NCBI RefSeq assembly: GCF_943590815.1
Contig: NZ_CALSBS010000007.1
Location: forward strand, 62,001-126,000
Direction: 5' to 3'
DNA length: 64,000 bases
Origin: Pseudocitrobacter vendiensis
GTDB taxonomy: Bacteria; Pseudomonadota; Gammaproteobacteria; Enterobacterales; Enterobacteriaceae
Below are positions 18,199 through 27,107 of this stretch, piece after piece; the first letter of the stretch is position 1; each line of letters starts with the position of its first letter. The notes beneath the pieces are model-generated. The model saw only the letters and a program-made list of their open reading frames with translations, had not been told where the DNA came from and made no database searches. The position numbers and the translations under genes are program-made.

Positions 18199-19035
18199 TT
18201 AGCGCAGATCCTTAACCGCTACGTGATCCATGTCATCGAAGACCTGGTTCTCGCCAACCATTCCCCAGATGAAGGTATACGCTTTGGTGCCCACACCAGA
18301 GTGAATAGACCAGCTCGGCGAAATCACTGCCTGTTCGTTATGCATCACGATGTGACGCGTTTCCTGCGGCTGCCCCATCATGTGGAACACGCAGGCGTCT
18401 TCATCCATATTGAAGTAGAAGTACACTTCCATACGGCGCTCGTGAGTGTGGCACGGCATGGTGTTCCACAGATTTCCCGGCGCGAGTTCAGTCAGCCCCA
18501 TGCTAAGCTGGCAGGTTTCCAGCACATCAGGCACAAAGTATTTATTGATGGTGCGACGGTTGCTGGTGAGGTTATCGCCCAGCGTAACCGGTGAAACGTC
18601 ATCCGGCGTGACTTTTTTGGTCGGATAAGTGGTGTGGGCCGGTGCGCAGTTATAGTAGAACTTCGCCGGTTTCGTCGTATCGACGCTGGCGAATACCACT
18701 TCTTTTGCCCCTTTCCCGACATATAGCGCGTCGCGGTGACCGATTTCATAACATTGACCGTCAACGGTAATGGTGCCTGCGCCGCCGATATTAATTACGC
18801 CGAGCTCGCGACGTTCCAGGAAATAGCTTACGCCCAGTTGTTTGCCCACTTCACCGCCCACAGAAACGGTTTTCGCCACCGGCATAATGCCGCCGACAAT
18901 GATGCGGTCGATGTGGCTGTACACCATGGTGTACTCATCCGCGACAAAGACGTGCTCAACGAGAAATTCGTTGCGCAGGCCCTGCGTATCCAGCGTTTTT
19001 GCATGTTCACTATGAATGCTTTGTCTTACGTCCAC
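18199..19035 (-). CDS. kduI: KduI, 4-deoxy-L-threo-5-hexosulose-uronate ketol-isomerase
   Basis: Zinc enzyme isomerising DKI to 3-deoxy-D-glycero-2,5-hexodiulosonate in the pectin/hexuronate pathway. It has 278 residues, as in E. coli, with a bicupin fold. The metal ligands lie in [14 protein letters not shown] (about 194-207) and the later [12 protein letters not shown] 19035 gives [20 protein letters not shown]. It is the first gene of kduI-kduD. A KdgR-type operator lies 106 bp upstream of its start. Confidence 0.96.
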   Translation of the reverse strand: MDVRQSIHSEHAKTLDTQGLRNEFLVEHVFVADEYTMVYSHIDRIIVGGIMPVAKTVSVGGEVGKQLGVSYFLERRELGVINIGGAGTITVDGQCYEIGHRDALYVGKGAKEVVFASVDTTKPAKFYYNCAPAHTTYPTKKVTPDDVSPVTLGDNLTSNRRTINKYFVPDVLETCQLSMGLTELAPGNLWNTMPCHTHERRMEVYFYFNMDEDACVFHMMGQPQETRHIVMHNEQAVISPSWSIHSGVGTKAYTFIWGMVGENQVFDDMDHVAVKDLR

Positions 19036-19140
19036 CGAATGCCTCCAGAAAATCTGTTGTTCTTTATTAAGGGACCTGAAACAGGGTTCCGCTTTGTCAA
19101 TGAGGCCATCTTATCGCTGATGAAATGGGTTTTCAATTAC

Positions 19141-19160
19141 AATCAAAACATCGTTTCACT
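19141..19160 (-). promoter_or_regulatory. KdgR-type operator of kduID
   Basis: Minus strand AGTGAAACGATGTTTTGATT, 106 bp upstream of kduI. It is almost the same 20-mer as the site at 19395-19414 but in opposite orientation, each facing its own gene. Confidence 0.82.
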
Positions 19161-19394
19161 TTTTCTGCATAATATTACTAAAAATGCAAAAGGGATCACG
19201 AATATGCCTGCTCTTATCGCCCGAGATAAAATAAAGTCTTTACAATTCAGTAGAATAGAAACATTGAGAATTAGCTGAAATGTGAGAAATATCCGTCAGA
19301 AAACAAAGTTCATTTATGGAGACATCGTGTTGGGCAACGTCCTCTGGATTGAATTTACTGCCTTTTCGTACAAAATGCGCTCATCATCACAAAC

Positions 19395-19414
19395 AATGAA
19401 ACGATGTTTTGATA
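19395..19414 (+). promoter_or_regulatory. KdgR-type operator of ogl (second copy)
   Basis: AATGAAACGATGTTTTGATA, 82 bp before the ogl start. TGTGAGAAATATCCGTC at about 19281-19297 could be a weak CRP site. The 461-bp gap between kduI and ogl holds no gene that I can see. Confidence 0.82.
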
Positions 19415-19496
19415 AATTATCACTACATTTTTAAAACGACATCCACATCGGCCGGTGAGCGTTACGCCACCATTGCTTGAGAAAAAGGAGTGCAAC

Positions 19497-20672
19497 ATGG
19501 CTAAAGGTATGCGGGTAAAACTGAACTATGAGGTCAGCCGCGATCCAGACACAGGCGCGGAAGTCACCCGCTTAACCCCACCAGACGTCACCTGTCATCG
19601 TAACTACTTCTATCAGAAGTGCTTTTTCAATGATGGCAGCCATCTTCTTTTCGCGGGTGAATTCCACGGCCACTGGAACTACTACCTGCTGGATGTCGCC
19701 AGTGCAGAAGCGGTGCAATTAACGGAAGGCGAAGGCGATAACACCTTCGGCGGCTTTCTCTCGCCGGATGACAAATCGCTCTACTACGTTAAAAACGATC
19801 GCACCCTGCTGGAAGTGAACCTGAAAACGTTGGTGGAACGGGAAGTGTATCGCGTGCCGGACGAATGGGTCGGCTACGGTACCTGGGTTTCCAACAGCGA
19901 CTGCACCAAACTGGTGGGCATTGAGATTGCCAAAAGTGACTGGACGCCGCTCAACAGCTGGCAACTGTTCCACGACTTCTTCCATAAAGGGCCACACTGC
20001 CGCCTGCTGCGCGTTGACCTGCAAACCGGTGAAAGCTCGGTAATTCACGAAGAGAAGAACTGGCTCGGCCACCCCATTTACCGTCCATTTGACGATAATA
20101 CCGTCGCGTTCTGCCATGAAGGCCCGCACGATTTAGTCGATGCCCGTATGTGGCTGGTTAACGAAGACGGCAGCAACGTGCGCAAAGTCAAAGAGCATGC
20201 GGAAGGCGAAAGCTGCACCCATGAATTCTGGGTACCAAACGGCTCAGCGCTGGTGTATGTCTCTTATCTGAAGGGCAAGCAGGGTCGAACGATTTATCGT
20301 TACAACCCGGACACCGGGGTTAACGAAGCGCTGATGCAGATGCCAGCCTGTTCGCATCTGATGAGCAACTTTGACGGTACGCTGCTGGTCGGTGATGGTT
20401 CCGGTACGCCGGTCGATGTGAAAGACACCAGCGGCTACACCATCGACAACGATCCCTATTTATACGGTTTCGACGTCGCGAAAAAAGCGTACTTCCGCAT
20501 CGCGCGTCACGACACCTCCTGGGCGACGGTACAAAACAGTCGCCAGGTCACGCATCCACACCCTTCTTTCCTGCCACACGATGGCGCGGTGCTGTTCAGC
20601 TCCGACAAAGACGGGAAACCGGCGCTTTATATCGCCAAACTCCCGGCGCAGCGTGATTTCATTCAGGCCTGA
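19497..20672 (+). CDS. ogl: Ogl, oligogalacturonate lyase, second copy
   Basis: Cytoplasmic PL22 lyase cleaving oligogalacturonides to unsaturated monomers for KdgF/KduI. It has 391 residues, close to the usual 388, and looks the more typical of the two copies. It keeps CHRNYFYQKCFF, GHWNYYLLD, the metal-ligand His in CSHLMSN and the Gln/His/His cluster in RQVTHPHPSF. I chose ATG 19497, which follows AAGGAG (MAKGMRVKLNYEVSRDPDTG); the frame opens at 19455 but those codons lack similarity. It is divergent from kduID, with mirror-image KdgR sites between, and is followed by a terminator. Confidence 0.93.
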   Translation: MAKGMRVKLNYEVSRDPDTGAEVTRLTPPDVTCHRNYFYQKCFFNDGSHLLFAGEFHGHWNYYLLDVASAEAVQLTEGEGDNTFGGFLSPDDKSLYYVKNDRTLLEVNLKTLVEREVYRVPDEWVGYGTWVSNSDCTKLVGIEIAKSDWTPLNSWQLFHDFFHKGPHCRLLRVDLQTGESSVIHEEKNWLGHPIYRPFDDNTVAFCHEGPHDLVDARMWLVNEDGSNVRKVKEHAEGESCTHEFWVPNGSALVYVSYLKGKQGRTIYRYNPDTGVNEALMQMPACSHLMSNFDGTLLVGDGSGTPVDVKDTSGYTIDNDPYLYGFDVAKKAYFRIARHDTSWATVQNSRQVTHPHPSFLPHDGAVLFSSDKDGKPALYIAKLPAQRDFIQA

Positions 20673-20727
20673 ATGGCTGAATATAAAGTATGAGTGACTG
20701 AGTGTTTGATGTAGTGTTTCTGTAACT

Positions 20728-20760
20728 GGCCTTGCCCTCCTTTATGGAGGGCCTTTTTTT
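20728..20760 (+). terminator. Rho-independent terminator of ogl
   Basis: GGCC-TTGCCCTCC-TTTAT-GGAGGGCC followed by seven T, about 60 bp after the ogl stop. Confidence 0.9.
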
Positions 20761-20790
20761 GTCTGCCATTTATATTAGAAAAAAGAAAAC

Positions 20791-20818
20791 AGAAAAACCC
20801 GGCTAACTACGCCGGGTT
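20791..20818 (-). terminator. Rho-independent terminator of kdgM
   Basis: Minus strand stem AACCCGGC-GTAGTTA-GCCGGGTT followed by TTTCT, 22 bp after the kdgM stop. Confidence 0.88.
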
Positions 20819-20840
20819 AATAACGAGGTGGAAGAATTAA

Positions 20841-21536
20841 TTAGAAGGTGTACGCCACACCGACACGGAAACGCGTCTGGCGATCGTTACGGTCATTCAC
20901 ACCCACGTTACCCACTTCGCCATACGGTGCCCAGTTTTTATCCCAACGATAAGCCAGCTTAACGTTATATTCCTGAGAATATGGTTTGTTATTATTACGC
21001 GCGGTACCTTCGCTGCTGCGCGCATAAACATAGTTCAGCTCGGTACGCCAGTCGCCGAACACATAACCCGCCCAGGCATCGCCACGGTTAACTTTGTCAT
21101 CGTCTTTACCGGCATTTGAAGGATAGCGTGTGTAATCATAACGATAACGTGCGGCGACATAAAAACCGCTGTCGAAGCTGTACTGAACACGCAGGTTCGG
21201 TTTATAAATTGAGCGGCTATCATTACTCTCAATATTGAACCCCGGCGTTACCGAGAAATTCTTATTGGCTTTCCACTGCCAGCTAATCGATTCTTCATGA
21301 CCATTACCAATAAAATCTGCATACGGCTTATCGGTATTATCACCACCCGACTTCCACTTTGCTTCAACAGAGAAACCAAAGCCATTTGCAAATCGATGAG
21401 AAACAGAAACGCGGTCAGCGTTAGATTTATCTGTTTTACCACCATCAATGAATTCATGACGTAAATCGACAGTTACCGCTGATGCAGCAAAAGATGCTCC
21501 ACACAATACAGCCAGGGCCAGAGTTTTTTTAAACAT
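20841..21536 (-). CDS. kdgM: KdgM, oligogalacturonate-specific outer-membrane porin
   Basis: Monomeric beta-barrel porin letting negatively charged oligogalacturonides across the outer membrane. It has 231 residues. Residues 1-20 are a signal peptide (cleavage at SFAASA/V). The mature protein starts VTVDLRHEFIDG, typical of the KdgM/NanC family, alternates aromatic and polar residues in about twelve strands, and ends in a phenylalanine (RFRVGVAYTF) as outer-membrane proteins do. It carries many Arg/Lys facing acidic substrates. A KdgR box lies only 12 bp before the start codon and a CRP site about 164 bp before it. NanC (sialic acid) is a relative, but the context points to pectin oligomers. 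Confidence 0.92.
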   Translation of the reverse strand: MFKKTLALAVLCGASFAASAVTVDLRHEFIDGGKTDKSNADRVSVSHRFANGFGFSVEAKWKSGGDNTDKPYADFIGNGHEESISWQWKANKNFSVTPGFNIESNDSRSIYKPNLRVQYSFDSGFYVAARYRYDYTRYPSNAGKDDDKVNRGDAWAGYVFGDWRTELNYVYARSSEGTARNNNKPYSQEYNVKLAYRWDKNWAPYGEVGNVGVNDRNDRQTRFRVGVAYTF

Positions 21537-21548
21537 TTGCTATCCCTC

Positions 21549-21568
21549 AATTGAAATCATGTTTCGCT
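21549..21568 (-). promoter_or_regulatory. KdgR-type operator of kdgM
   Basis: Plus strand AATTGAAATCATGTTTCGCT, symmetrical TGAAAnnATGTTTC, 12 bp before the kdgM start codon. Confidence 0.75.
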
Positions 21569-21699
21569 TTTATGGAATTGCATTTTATTTTTTTAATCTC
21601 TGTGTTTTAGTGATCAGGATCGTAATTATTTGTTTCAAAAAATACGGCACAAAATGGCGTGATCGGCTTCAATAAAAAAATATCAAACCACGATAAATA

Positions 21700-21715
21700 T
21701 GCGATATAAGTCACA
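21700..21715 (-). promoter_or_regulatory. CRP site upstream of kdgM
   Basis: TGCGATATAAGTCACA fits TGTGA-N6-TCACA with one mismatch. CRP activation of kdgM is known in Dickeya. The remainder of the 484-bp gap to yqeF (21537-22020) is strongly AT-rich, with no gene visible. Confidence 0.62.
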
Positions 21716-22020
21716 TATAATTAATTTTTTAAACATAATCCGCTTAAACAACGCTTTTAAATAAACAATAAAAATCAACAGGTTATAATTACAACGCAAA
21801 ATAAAATAACCAGCGTTATTTTATCCAATCAAATGATAAGTATTTTATTAATGTACTTTATATAGAATTAACTCATCGCACAACATTACCAACGACGACA
21901 AAAGTGTAAACAAAACGCTTTTCGTTACGTCATTCGCATTAGCGTTAATAAGGATGATAGAGAGGAACTAACTCAGGTTGTTCTGAACGCTACCGGGGAT
22001 TTTAGTAGCGTTGAAAGAGA

Positions 22021-23214
22021 TTATGCAGCAGGCAAATCGCGTTCTACAGCCAGCGCCACGCCCTGACCGCCGCCAATACACAGCGTCGCCAGGCCTTTGC
22101 GGGCATCGCGTTTTATCATTTCGTGAACCAGAGAAACCAGAATACGGCAGCCGGAAGCGCCAATAGGATGACCCAGGGCGATAGCGCCGCCATTTACATT
22201 CACTTTTTGCTCATCCCACTCCAGCATCTTGCCGACAGAAATCGCCTGCGCGGCAAACGCTTCATTGGCTTCGATAAGATCAACATCGTTCAGTTGCCAG
22301 CCCGCACGCTCCAGGCAACGGCGTGTGGCGTACACCGGAGCAATCCCCATCAGCGCGGGATCGACACCGACGCTTGCAAACGCGCGGATGCGCGCCAGGA
22401 TCGGTAAATTCAGCTCCAGCGCTTTGCTTTCGCTCATCATTAACACCGCCGCAGCGCCATCGTTGATCGACGACGCATTCCCGGCGGTGACGGAACCCAG
22501 TTGATCGAATGCCGGTGAAAGCCGCGCCAGACCTTCCGCACTGGGATCGGTTTGCGGCTGTTCATCGGTTTCGACGCGCAGGGTTTCACCGTTAGGCTGC
22601 GCATTCACTACCGGGACGATTTCAGCACGAAAGCGCCCGGAATCAATCGCCTTGCGTGCCTTATGCTGGGAACTCAGCGCCCAGGCATCCTGTTGTTCAC
22701 GGCTGATGCCATATTCGCGCGCCAGATTCTCCGCCGTCACGCCCATATGATAATCGTTAAACGCGTCCCACAATCCGTCGTGCACCAGGCTATCAATCAA
22801 CTGGCTGTTACCCAGTTGCGCGCCGGTGCGGCTGTCGGTCAAAACGTGTGGCGCACGGCTCATGTTCTCCTGTCCGCCCGCAATCACCACATCCGCCTCA
22901 CCGCACTGGATGGCCTGCGTCGCCAGATGCAGCGCTTTCAGACCCGAGCCGCAGACGTCATTGATGGTGATGGCTGAAACGGTATTGGGCAGGCCGCCTT
23001 TGATCGCCGATTGCCGGGCAGGGTTTTGCCCGGTGCCCGCCGTCAGCACCTGACCAATAATCACTTCATCAATAACATGAGGCTCAATCCCGCTGCGTTC
23101 GACCAGCGCGTTGATCACCAGGCTGCCCAGTTCGACAGCCGAATGGCGGGAGAGCGCCCCCTGAAAGCAGCCGATGGGTGTACGGACTGCACCTACGATA
23201 ACGACATCTTTCAT
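22021..23214 (-). CDS. yqeF: YqeF, acetyl-CoA acetyltransferase (thiolase)
   Basis: Thiolase II family enzyme, probably condensing two acetyl-CoA to acetoacetyl-CoA or the reverse. It has 397 residues against 393 in E. coli YqeF. Catalytic residues are all present: Cys in NDVCGSGLKALH (about 89), His in GGAIALGHPIGASG (about 352) and the second Cys in TLCIGGGQG (about 382). ATG 23214 gives MKDVVIVGAVRTPIG. It is a single gene in its E. coli position between kduI and yqeG; the in-vivo role of YqeF is not settled. Confidence 0.94.
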   Translation of the reverse strand: MKDVVIVGAVRTPIGCFQGALSRHSAVELGSLVINALVERSGIEPHVIDEVIIGQVLTAGTGQNPARQSAIKGGLPNTVSAITINDVCGSGLKALHLATQAIQCGEADVVIAGGQENMSRAPHVLTDSRTGAQLGNSQLIDSLVHDGLWDAFNDYHMGVTAENLAREYGISREQQDAWALSSQHKARKAIDSGRFRAEIVPVVNAQPNGETLRVETDEQPQTDPSAEGLARLSPAFDQLGSVTAGNASSINDGAAAVLMMSESKALELNLPILARIRAFASVGVDPALMGIAPVYATRRCLERAGWQLNDVDLIEANEAFAAQAISVGKMLEWDEQKVNVNGGAIALGHPIGASGCRILVSLVHEMIKRDARKGLATLCIGGGQGVALAVERDLPAA

Positions 23215-23314
23215 CTCTACCTCAGCGCAAAATAACCCGGCTATAGTAGATTATTGTTATCAACATTTATCGTAATTGTTTAAAAAAAGTGAGATTTATC
23301 ACAAAGGTTTTCCA

Positions 23315-24184
23315 TCAGGCTGACACCTGTTGCAGATACGCTTTGACCCAGCTTCCGGCCGCGCCCGGCGGGGCGCTCTTGTTCCACAGCAAATCGATGG
23401 AGACAGCAATCGGCCAGCCAGGAAGTGTCAGCATCGTTAACGGTGCGGAGCAGGAAAACTCCTCCACCAGCGCGCAGGGCAGCACGCACCAGCCGAATCC
23501 CTGTGCGGCCATACTCATTAACATCAGATAGTTAGGTGCAGACCAAACCGGCCCACGCGCAGGCGTGGGGCGATTTTCAAGATAGGTATTCAGCCGCAGT
23601 TCGCGCCAGGTATGCAGTTGATCCCACTCGACGCTGGGCTGTGCGGTTAACGGATGATCGAGTGAAACGTAAATCGCCATATGTGTCTGCATCGGCAGGC
23701 GCGTGTGACCAATATCGGTAGGATAACTTTCGCGCGCCTCAATCAGCCCCACCTGCGCACGCCCTTTTTGCAGCAAATCGATAACATCGTCATTTTCGCC
23801 CACCAGACATTCGAACTCCGTGTGCGGGAAACGACGATCGAACTGCACCATTAAATCCTCCAGCACATCCGGATGGAGCGTATCAGACAACACAAATGCC
23901 AGCCGCGCTTCCGTTTCGCTGCTCAGGGCCACCGCCAGCTCATCCAGTCGCTCGCTGGCGGCCAGAATCGCCTGTACGTAACTCAGCACACGCTGGCCTT
24001 CAGCCGTCAGCACCGGCTGGCGTGATGTGCGATCGAACAGCGTCACACCGAGATCGGCCTCAAGATTGGCAATGGCGGTACTGATGGTGGACTGGCTTTT
24101 TCGTAAGCGCCGCGCGGCCGCAGAGAACGAACCGCTGTCCACGGTTTCAACAAATGCGGTAAGAGCTTCGGGAGAATAGCGCAT
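23315..24184 (-). CDS. LysR-family regulator divergent from a PACE exporter
   Basis: A 289-residue regulator. The N-terminal winged helix-turn-helix is seen in FVETVDSGSFSAAARRLRKS followed by QSTISTAIANLEADLG; a periplasmic-binding-like effector domain follows, with conserved VGLIEARESYP. The start at 24184 is 95 bp from the divergent exporter gene, the common layout of a LysR regulator controlling its neighbour, comparable with AceR-AceI of Acinetobacter. The gene lies between yqeF and yqeG, where E. coli has nothing. The effector is unknown. Confidence 0.85.
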   Translation of the reverse strand: MRYSPEALTAFVETVDSGSFSAAARRLRKSQSTISTAIANLEADLGVTLFDRTSRQPVLTAEGQRVLSYVQAILAASERLDELAVALSSETEARLAFVLSDTLHPDVLEDLMVQFDRRFPHTEFECLVGENDDVIDLLQKGRAQVGLIEARESYPTDIGHTRLPMQTHMAIYVSLDHPLTAQPSVEWDQLHTWRELRLNTYLENRPTPARGPVWSAPNYLMLMSMAAQGFGWCVLPCALVEEFSCSAPLTMLTLPGWPIAVSIDLLWNKSAPPGAAGSWVKAYLQQVSA

Positions 24185-24279
24185 AACCTATCTACTTTAT
24201 CGATGGAATCTATCTTTTACTTATCATATTAATCCATAAAATGCCCAGCAATACAGGTCACAAATTGAGGTCATATACC

Positions 24280-24744
24280 ATGCAACACGACAACCTTCAC
24301 CGCAGAAAGCTGCCGGAACGCATTTTCCACGCCGTGTGCTTTGAGGGCATCGCCACGGCGATCCTCGCCCCAACCGCCGCGTACCTGATGCAACGTTCGG
24401 TGCTTGAAATGGGTGGGTTAACCATCATTCTCGCCACCACGGCGATGGTGTGGAACATCATTTATAACGCCATTTTTGACCGCCTGTGGCCGGTGACGCG
24501 CGTTACCCGTACGGCAAAAATCCGCGCCTTCCACGCGCTGGGATTTGAGTGTGGCTTTATTGTGATTGGCGTGAGCATTGTGGCGGCGGTGCTGGGCGTG
24601 ACGCTGATGCAGGCACTCACGCTGGAGATTGGTTTCTTCCTGTTCTTCCTGCCGTACACCATGCTCTATAACTGGGTGTACGACATGCTGCGCGAGCGCG
24701 TAATGAAGCGCCGTGTGCAACGGGCGTTGGATTGTGCGCGCTGA
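24280..24744 (+). CDS. PACE-family multidrug/biocide efflux protein (AceI-like)
   Basis: Inner-membrane exporter of the proteobacterial antimicrobial compound efflux family, known to pump chlorhexidine and other biocides with protons. It has 154 residues and four membrane helices in two tandem repeats. The family signatures are all seen: RIFHAVCFEG in helix 1, WNIIYNAIFDRLWP after helix 2, RTAKIRAFHALGFECG in helix 3 and LYNWVYDMLRE after helix 4. I chose ATG 24280, which has GAGG nine bases upstream; an in-frame ATG at 24241 lies within the divergent promoter region. A palindromic repeat begins 2 bp after the stop. The actual substrate is not known. Confidence 0.9.
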   Translation: MQHDNLHRRKLPERIFHAVCFEGIATAILAPTAAYLMQRSVLEMGGLTIILATTAMVWNIIYNAIFDRLWPVTRVTRTAKIRAFHALGFECGFIVIGVSIVAAVLGVTLMQALTLEIGFFLFFLPYTMLYNWVYDMLRERVMKRRVQRALDCAR

Positions 24745-24746
24745 TG

Positions 24747-24838
24747 CCCTCACCCCGGCCCTCTCCCACAGGGAGAGGGTGAGTTACGTATGTGCACAAT
24801 CTGTCCCCTCTCCCTCTGGGAGAGGGTTAGGGTGAGGG
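24747..24838. repeat. Palindromic intergenic repeat after the PACE gene
   Basis: Left arm CCCTCACCCCGGCCCTCTCC, right arm GAGAGGGTTAGGGTGAGGG, with inner hairpins CTCCCACAGGGAG and CTCCCTCTGGGAG. The middle carries GTGCACAAT, the same sequence as in the 42-bp units at 15380-15595. It starts 2 bp after a stop codon. Confidence 0.9.
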
Positions 24839-24933
24839 ATAAAAACACTCAATAGTATTCATAACCACCACGAATCATAATTATGGTAAATTACGCTCCA
24901 TTTTGTATGTTCCATGGTTATTAAATTCGCATA

Positions 24934-26163
24934 ATGTCTAAAATTTGGTCAAAAGAAGAGACGCTCTGGAGCTTTGCCCTGTACGGCACGGCTGTAGGCG
25001 CCGGTACGCTGTTCCTGCCGATCCAGTTAGGGTCCGCAGGGGCAGTGGTACTGTTTGTTACCGCGCTGGTCGCATGGCCGTTGACGTACTGGCCCCATCG
25101 CGCCCTGTGTCAGTTTATCCTCTCCTCCAACACCCCAGCGGGTGTCGGGATAACCGGCGCAGTCACCCACTACTACGGCAGGAAAATTGGCAACCTCATC
25201 ACCGCGCTCTATTTCCTGGCGTTCTTTGTGGTGATTCTGATTTACGCCGTTGCCATCACCAACTCCATCACCGAACAGATAGCCAAGCATATGCCGGTCG
25301 ATCTTACGCTACGCGTGCTGGTGAGTTTCGGCGTGGTATTGCTGTTGAACGTGATTTTCCTTGCCGGTCGCCAGGCCACCATCAAAGTGATGGGCTTCCT
25401 GGTGTTCCCGCTGATCGCCTACTTCCTGTTTTTATCAATCTACCTGACAGGCAGCTGGCAGCCCGCACTACTCACCGGGCAAATGGAAGTGACGCCGCAC
25501 ACGCTGCATCAGGTGTGGTTATCCATTCCTGTGATGGTTTTTGCTTTTAGCCATACGCCGATTATCTCTACCTTTGCCATTGATCGCAGAGAGAAATATG
25601 GCGAGCTTGCGATGGGTAAATGCAAAAAAATCATGAAGGTCGCGTATCTTATTATCTGCCTGAGCGTGCTGTTCTTTGTCTTCAGTTGCCTGCTCTCTAT
25701 TCCGGTTGATTACATCAATACCGCCAAAGATCAGGGCGTGACGATTCTGTCAGCACTGTCAATGATGCCTAATTCGCCAAACTGGCTGTCCGTATCCGGT
25801 ATTATTGTGGCGATTGTGGCGATGTCGAAATCGTTCCTTGGCACTTACTTTGGCGTGATTGAAGGCGCGAGCGAGATGGTTAAGGCGTCGCTGAATCAGG
25901 TTGGCGTGCGCAAAAGCCGTTCGTTTAACCGCATGATGTCGATTCTGCTGGTCTCGACGCTGACCTTCATCGTGTGCTGCATCAACCCGAACGCCATTTC
26001 GATGATCTACGCGATAAGCGGCCCGCTGATTGCCATGATTCTGTTTATCATGCCAACGCTTTCTACGTATCTCATCCCGTCGCTGAAGCCGTACCGCTCT
26101 ATCGGCAGCCTGATTACGCTGATTGTGGGTCTGCTCTGCGTCTCCGTGATGTTCCTCGGCTAA
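24934..26163 (+). CDS. yqeG: YqeG, amino-acid permease of the HAAAP family (putative serine transporter)
   Basis: Inner-membrane transporter related to SdaC and TdcC. It has 409 residues, as E. coli YqeG, with about eleven membrane helices. Conserved glycines in helix 1 (YGTAVGAGTLFLP), AFSHTPIISTFAID and KSFLGTYFGVIEG match the family. ATG 24934 gives MSKIWSKEETLWSFALYGTA. It stands alone and is followed by a terminator-like stem. It is the last E. coli-like backbone gene before the aryl polyene cluster. Confidence 0.93.
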   Translation: MSKIWSKEETLWSFALYGTAVGAGTLFLPIQLGSAGAVVLFVTALVAWPLTYWPHRALCQFILSSNTPAGVGITGAVTHYYGRKIGNLITALYFLAFFVVILIYAVAITNSITEQIAKHMPVDLTLRVLVSFGVVLLLNVIFLAGRQATIKVMGFLVFPLIAYFLFLSIYLTGSWQPALLTGQMEVTPHTLHQVWLSIPVMVFAFSHTPIISTFAIDRREKYGELAMGKCKKIMKVAYLIICLSVLFFVFSCLLSIPVDYINTAKDQGVTILSALSMMPNSPNWLSVSGIIVAIVAMSKSFLGTYFGVIEGASEMVKASLNQVGVRKSRSFNRMMSILLVSTLTFIVCCINPNAISMIYAISGPLIAMILFIMPTLSTYLIPSLKPYRSIGSLITLIVGLLCVSVMFLG

Positions 26164-26170
26164 CGCCGAT

Positions 26171-26200
26171 AACAGGGCAGTTCTGTCTGCCCTGTTATCT
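26171..26200 (+). terminator. Terminator-like stem after yqeG
   Basis: AACAGGGCAG / CTGCCCTGTT (26171-26180 with 26187-26196) followed by a short pyrimidine tract. Confidence 0.7.
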
Positions 26201-26384
26201 TTCCTGAATTCATTCGATGAGCAAAAATCAGTTTGTTCCGCATGACTAAAATGGTTTTTTTTTGTAAAGTCCCCACTATTTTGTAGAAGATAGATAAGAA
26301 ATACCCTGGACGTTAAAATAACGCGATCGCGGCATTACGCCCGGCGTATTTTAAGTACGTTTCTTTCCCCGCGGACGCGCGTTA

Positions 26385-27107
26385 ATGAAATTAGCATTCA
26401 ATATCATCGACTGGATCGCCCGAGCGCCTGGACTGGGCGAGGCTGACCAGTGGCTTTCGTGGGCGCAATCGCCTTATACCATTGACCCTGCCAGCCCGCA
26501 GGCGAAACTGGTTGAATTGCCAATGATGACCGCGCGCCGTCTGAGTTCAGGCAGTAAGCTGGCCGTAGAGTGTGGCCTTACTCTGCTGCGTCGCCATGCT
26601 ATTGATGCCGTGCTCTACACCAGTCGCCACGGCGAGCTGGAGCGTAATTACCGTATCCTTAGCGCGCTGGCGAGCGAACAGACCATTTCACCGACCGATT
26701 TCGCGATGTCAGTGCATAACGCGGCGGTCGGGAATCTCACCATTGCCGCAAAGCAGGCGATTGTCTCGTCATCGCTCAGCGCCGGGCGCGATACGTTCCT
26801 GCAAGGTTTATGTGAGGTGATGTGCCTGCTACAGGCGGGCCACCAGCGTATTTTAATGGTCGATTTTGACGGTACGCTGCCAGATTTTTACCGAGCCTCA
26901 CTACCCGCCCAGATGCCCACCTGGGCCTTTGCAACAGCGCTGGTGATTGAAGCAGGCCACCAGGTTCAGTGCGTCACCGAGTCGGGTGGAACGAAAGAAG
27001 AGCCTGCGCTGCCGCAAAGCCTGCAATTTTTACAGAATTACCTGGGCCGCAACGCCCATTTCGTCCTTGAAGGCGAACGGTTACGCTGGTGCTGGAGCCG
27101 AACATGA
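26385..27107 (+). CDS. apeC: Aryl polyene beta-ketoacyl synthase chain-length factor (ApeC)
   Basis: First gene of the APE cluster. A 240-residue ketosynthase-like protein (Ketoacyl-synt_2 type) that in the Xenorhabdus system pairs with ApeO to set polyene length. It is about 60% of a full ketosynthase and has no active-site cysteine in the expected region (SVHNAAVGNLTIAAKQ, about 108-123), as expected for a chain-length factor. ATG 26385 is the first start after a 220-bp gap carrying the likely promoter. The stop overlaps the next start (ATGA), showing coupling. Sixteen genes follow on the same strand with overlaps or short gaps, so 26385-40361 is probably one long operon. I see no methyltransferase gene ahead of it. 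Confidence 0.85.
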   Translation: MKLAFNIIDWIARAPGLGEADQWLSWAQSPYTIDPASPQAKLVELPMMTARRLSSGSKLAVECGLTLLRRHAIDAVLYTSRHGELERNYRILSALASEQTISPTDFAMSVHNAAVGNLTIAAKQAIVSSSLSAGRDTFLQGLCEVMCLLQAGHQRILMVDFDGTLPDFYRASLPAQMPTWAFATALVIEAGHQVQCVTESGGTKEEPALPQSLQFLQNYLGRNAHFVLEGERLRWCWSRT

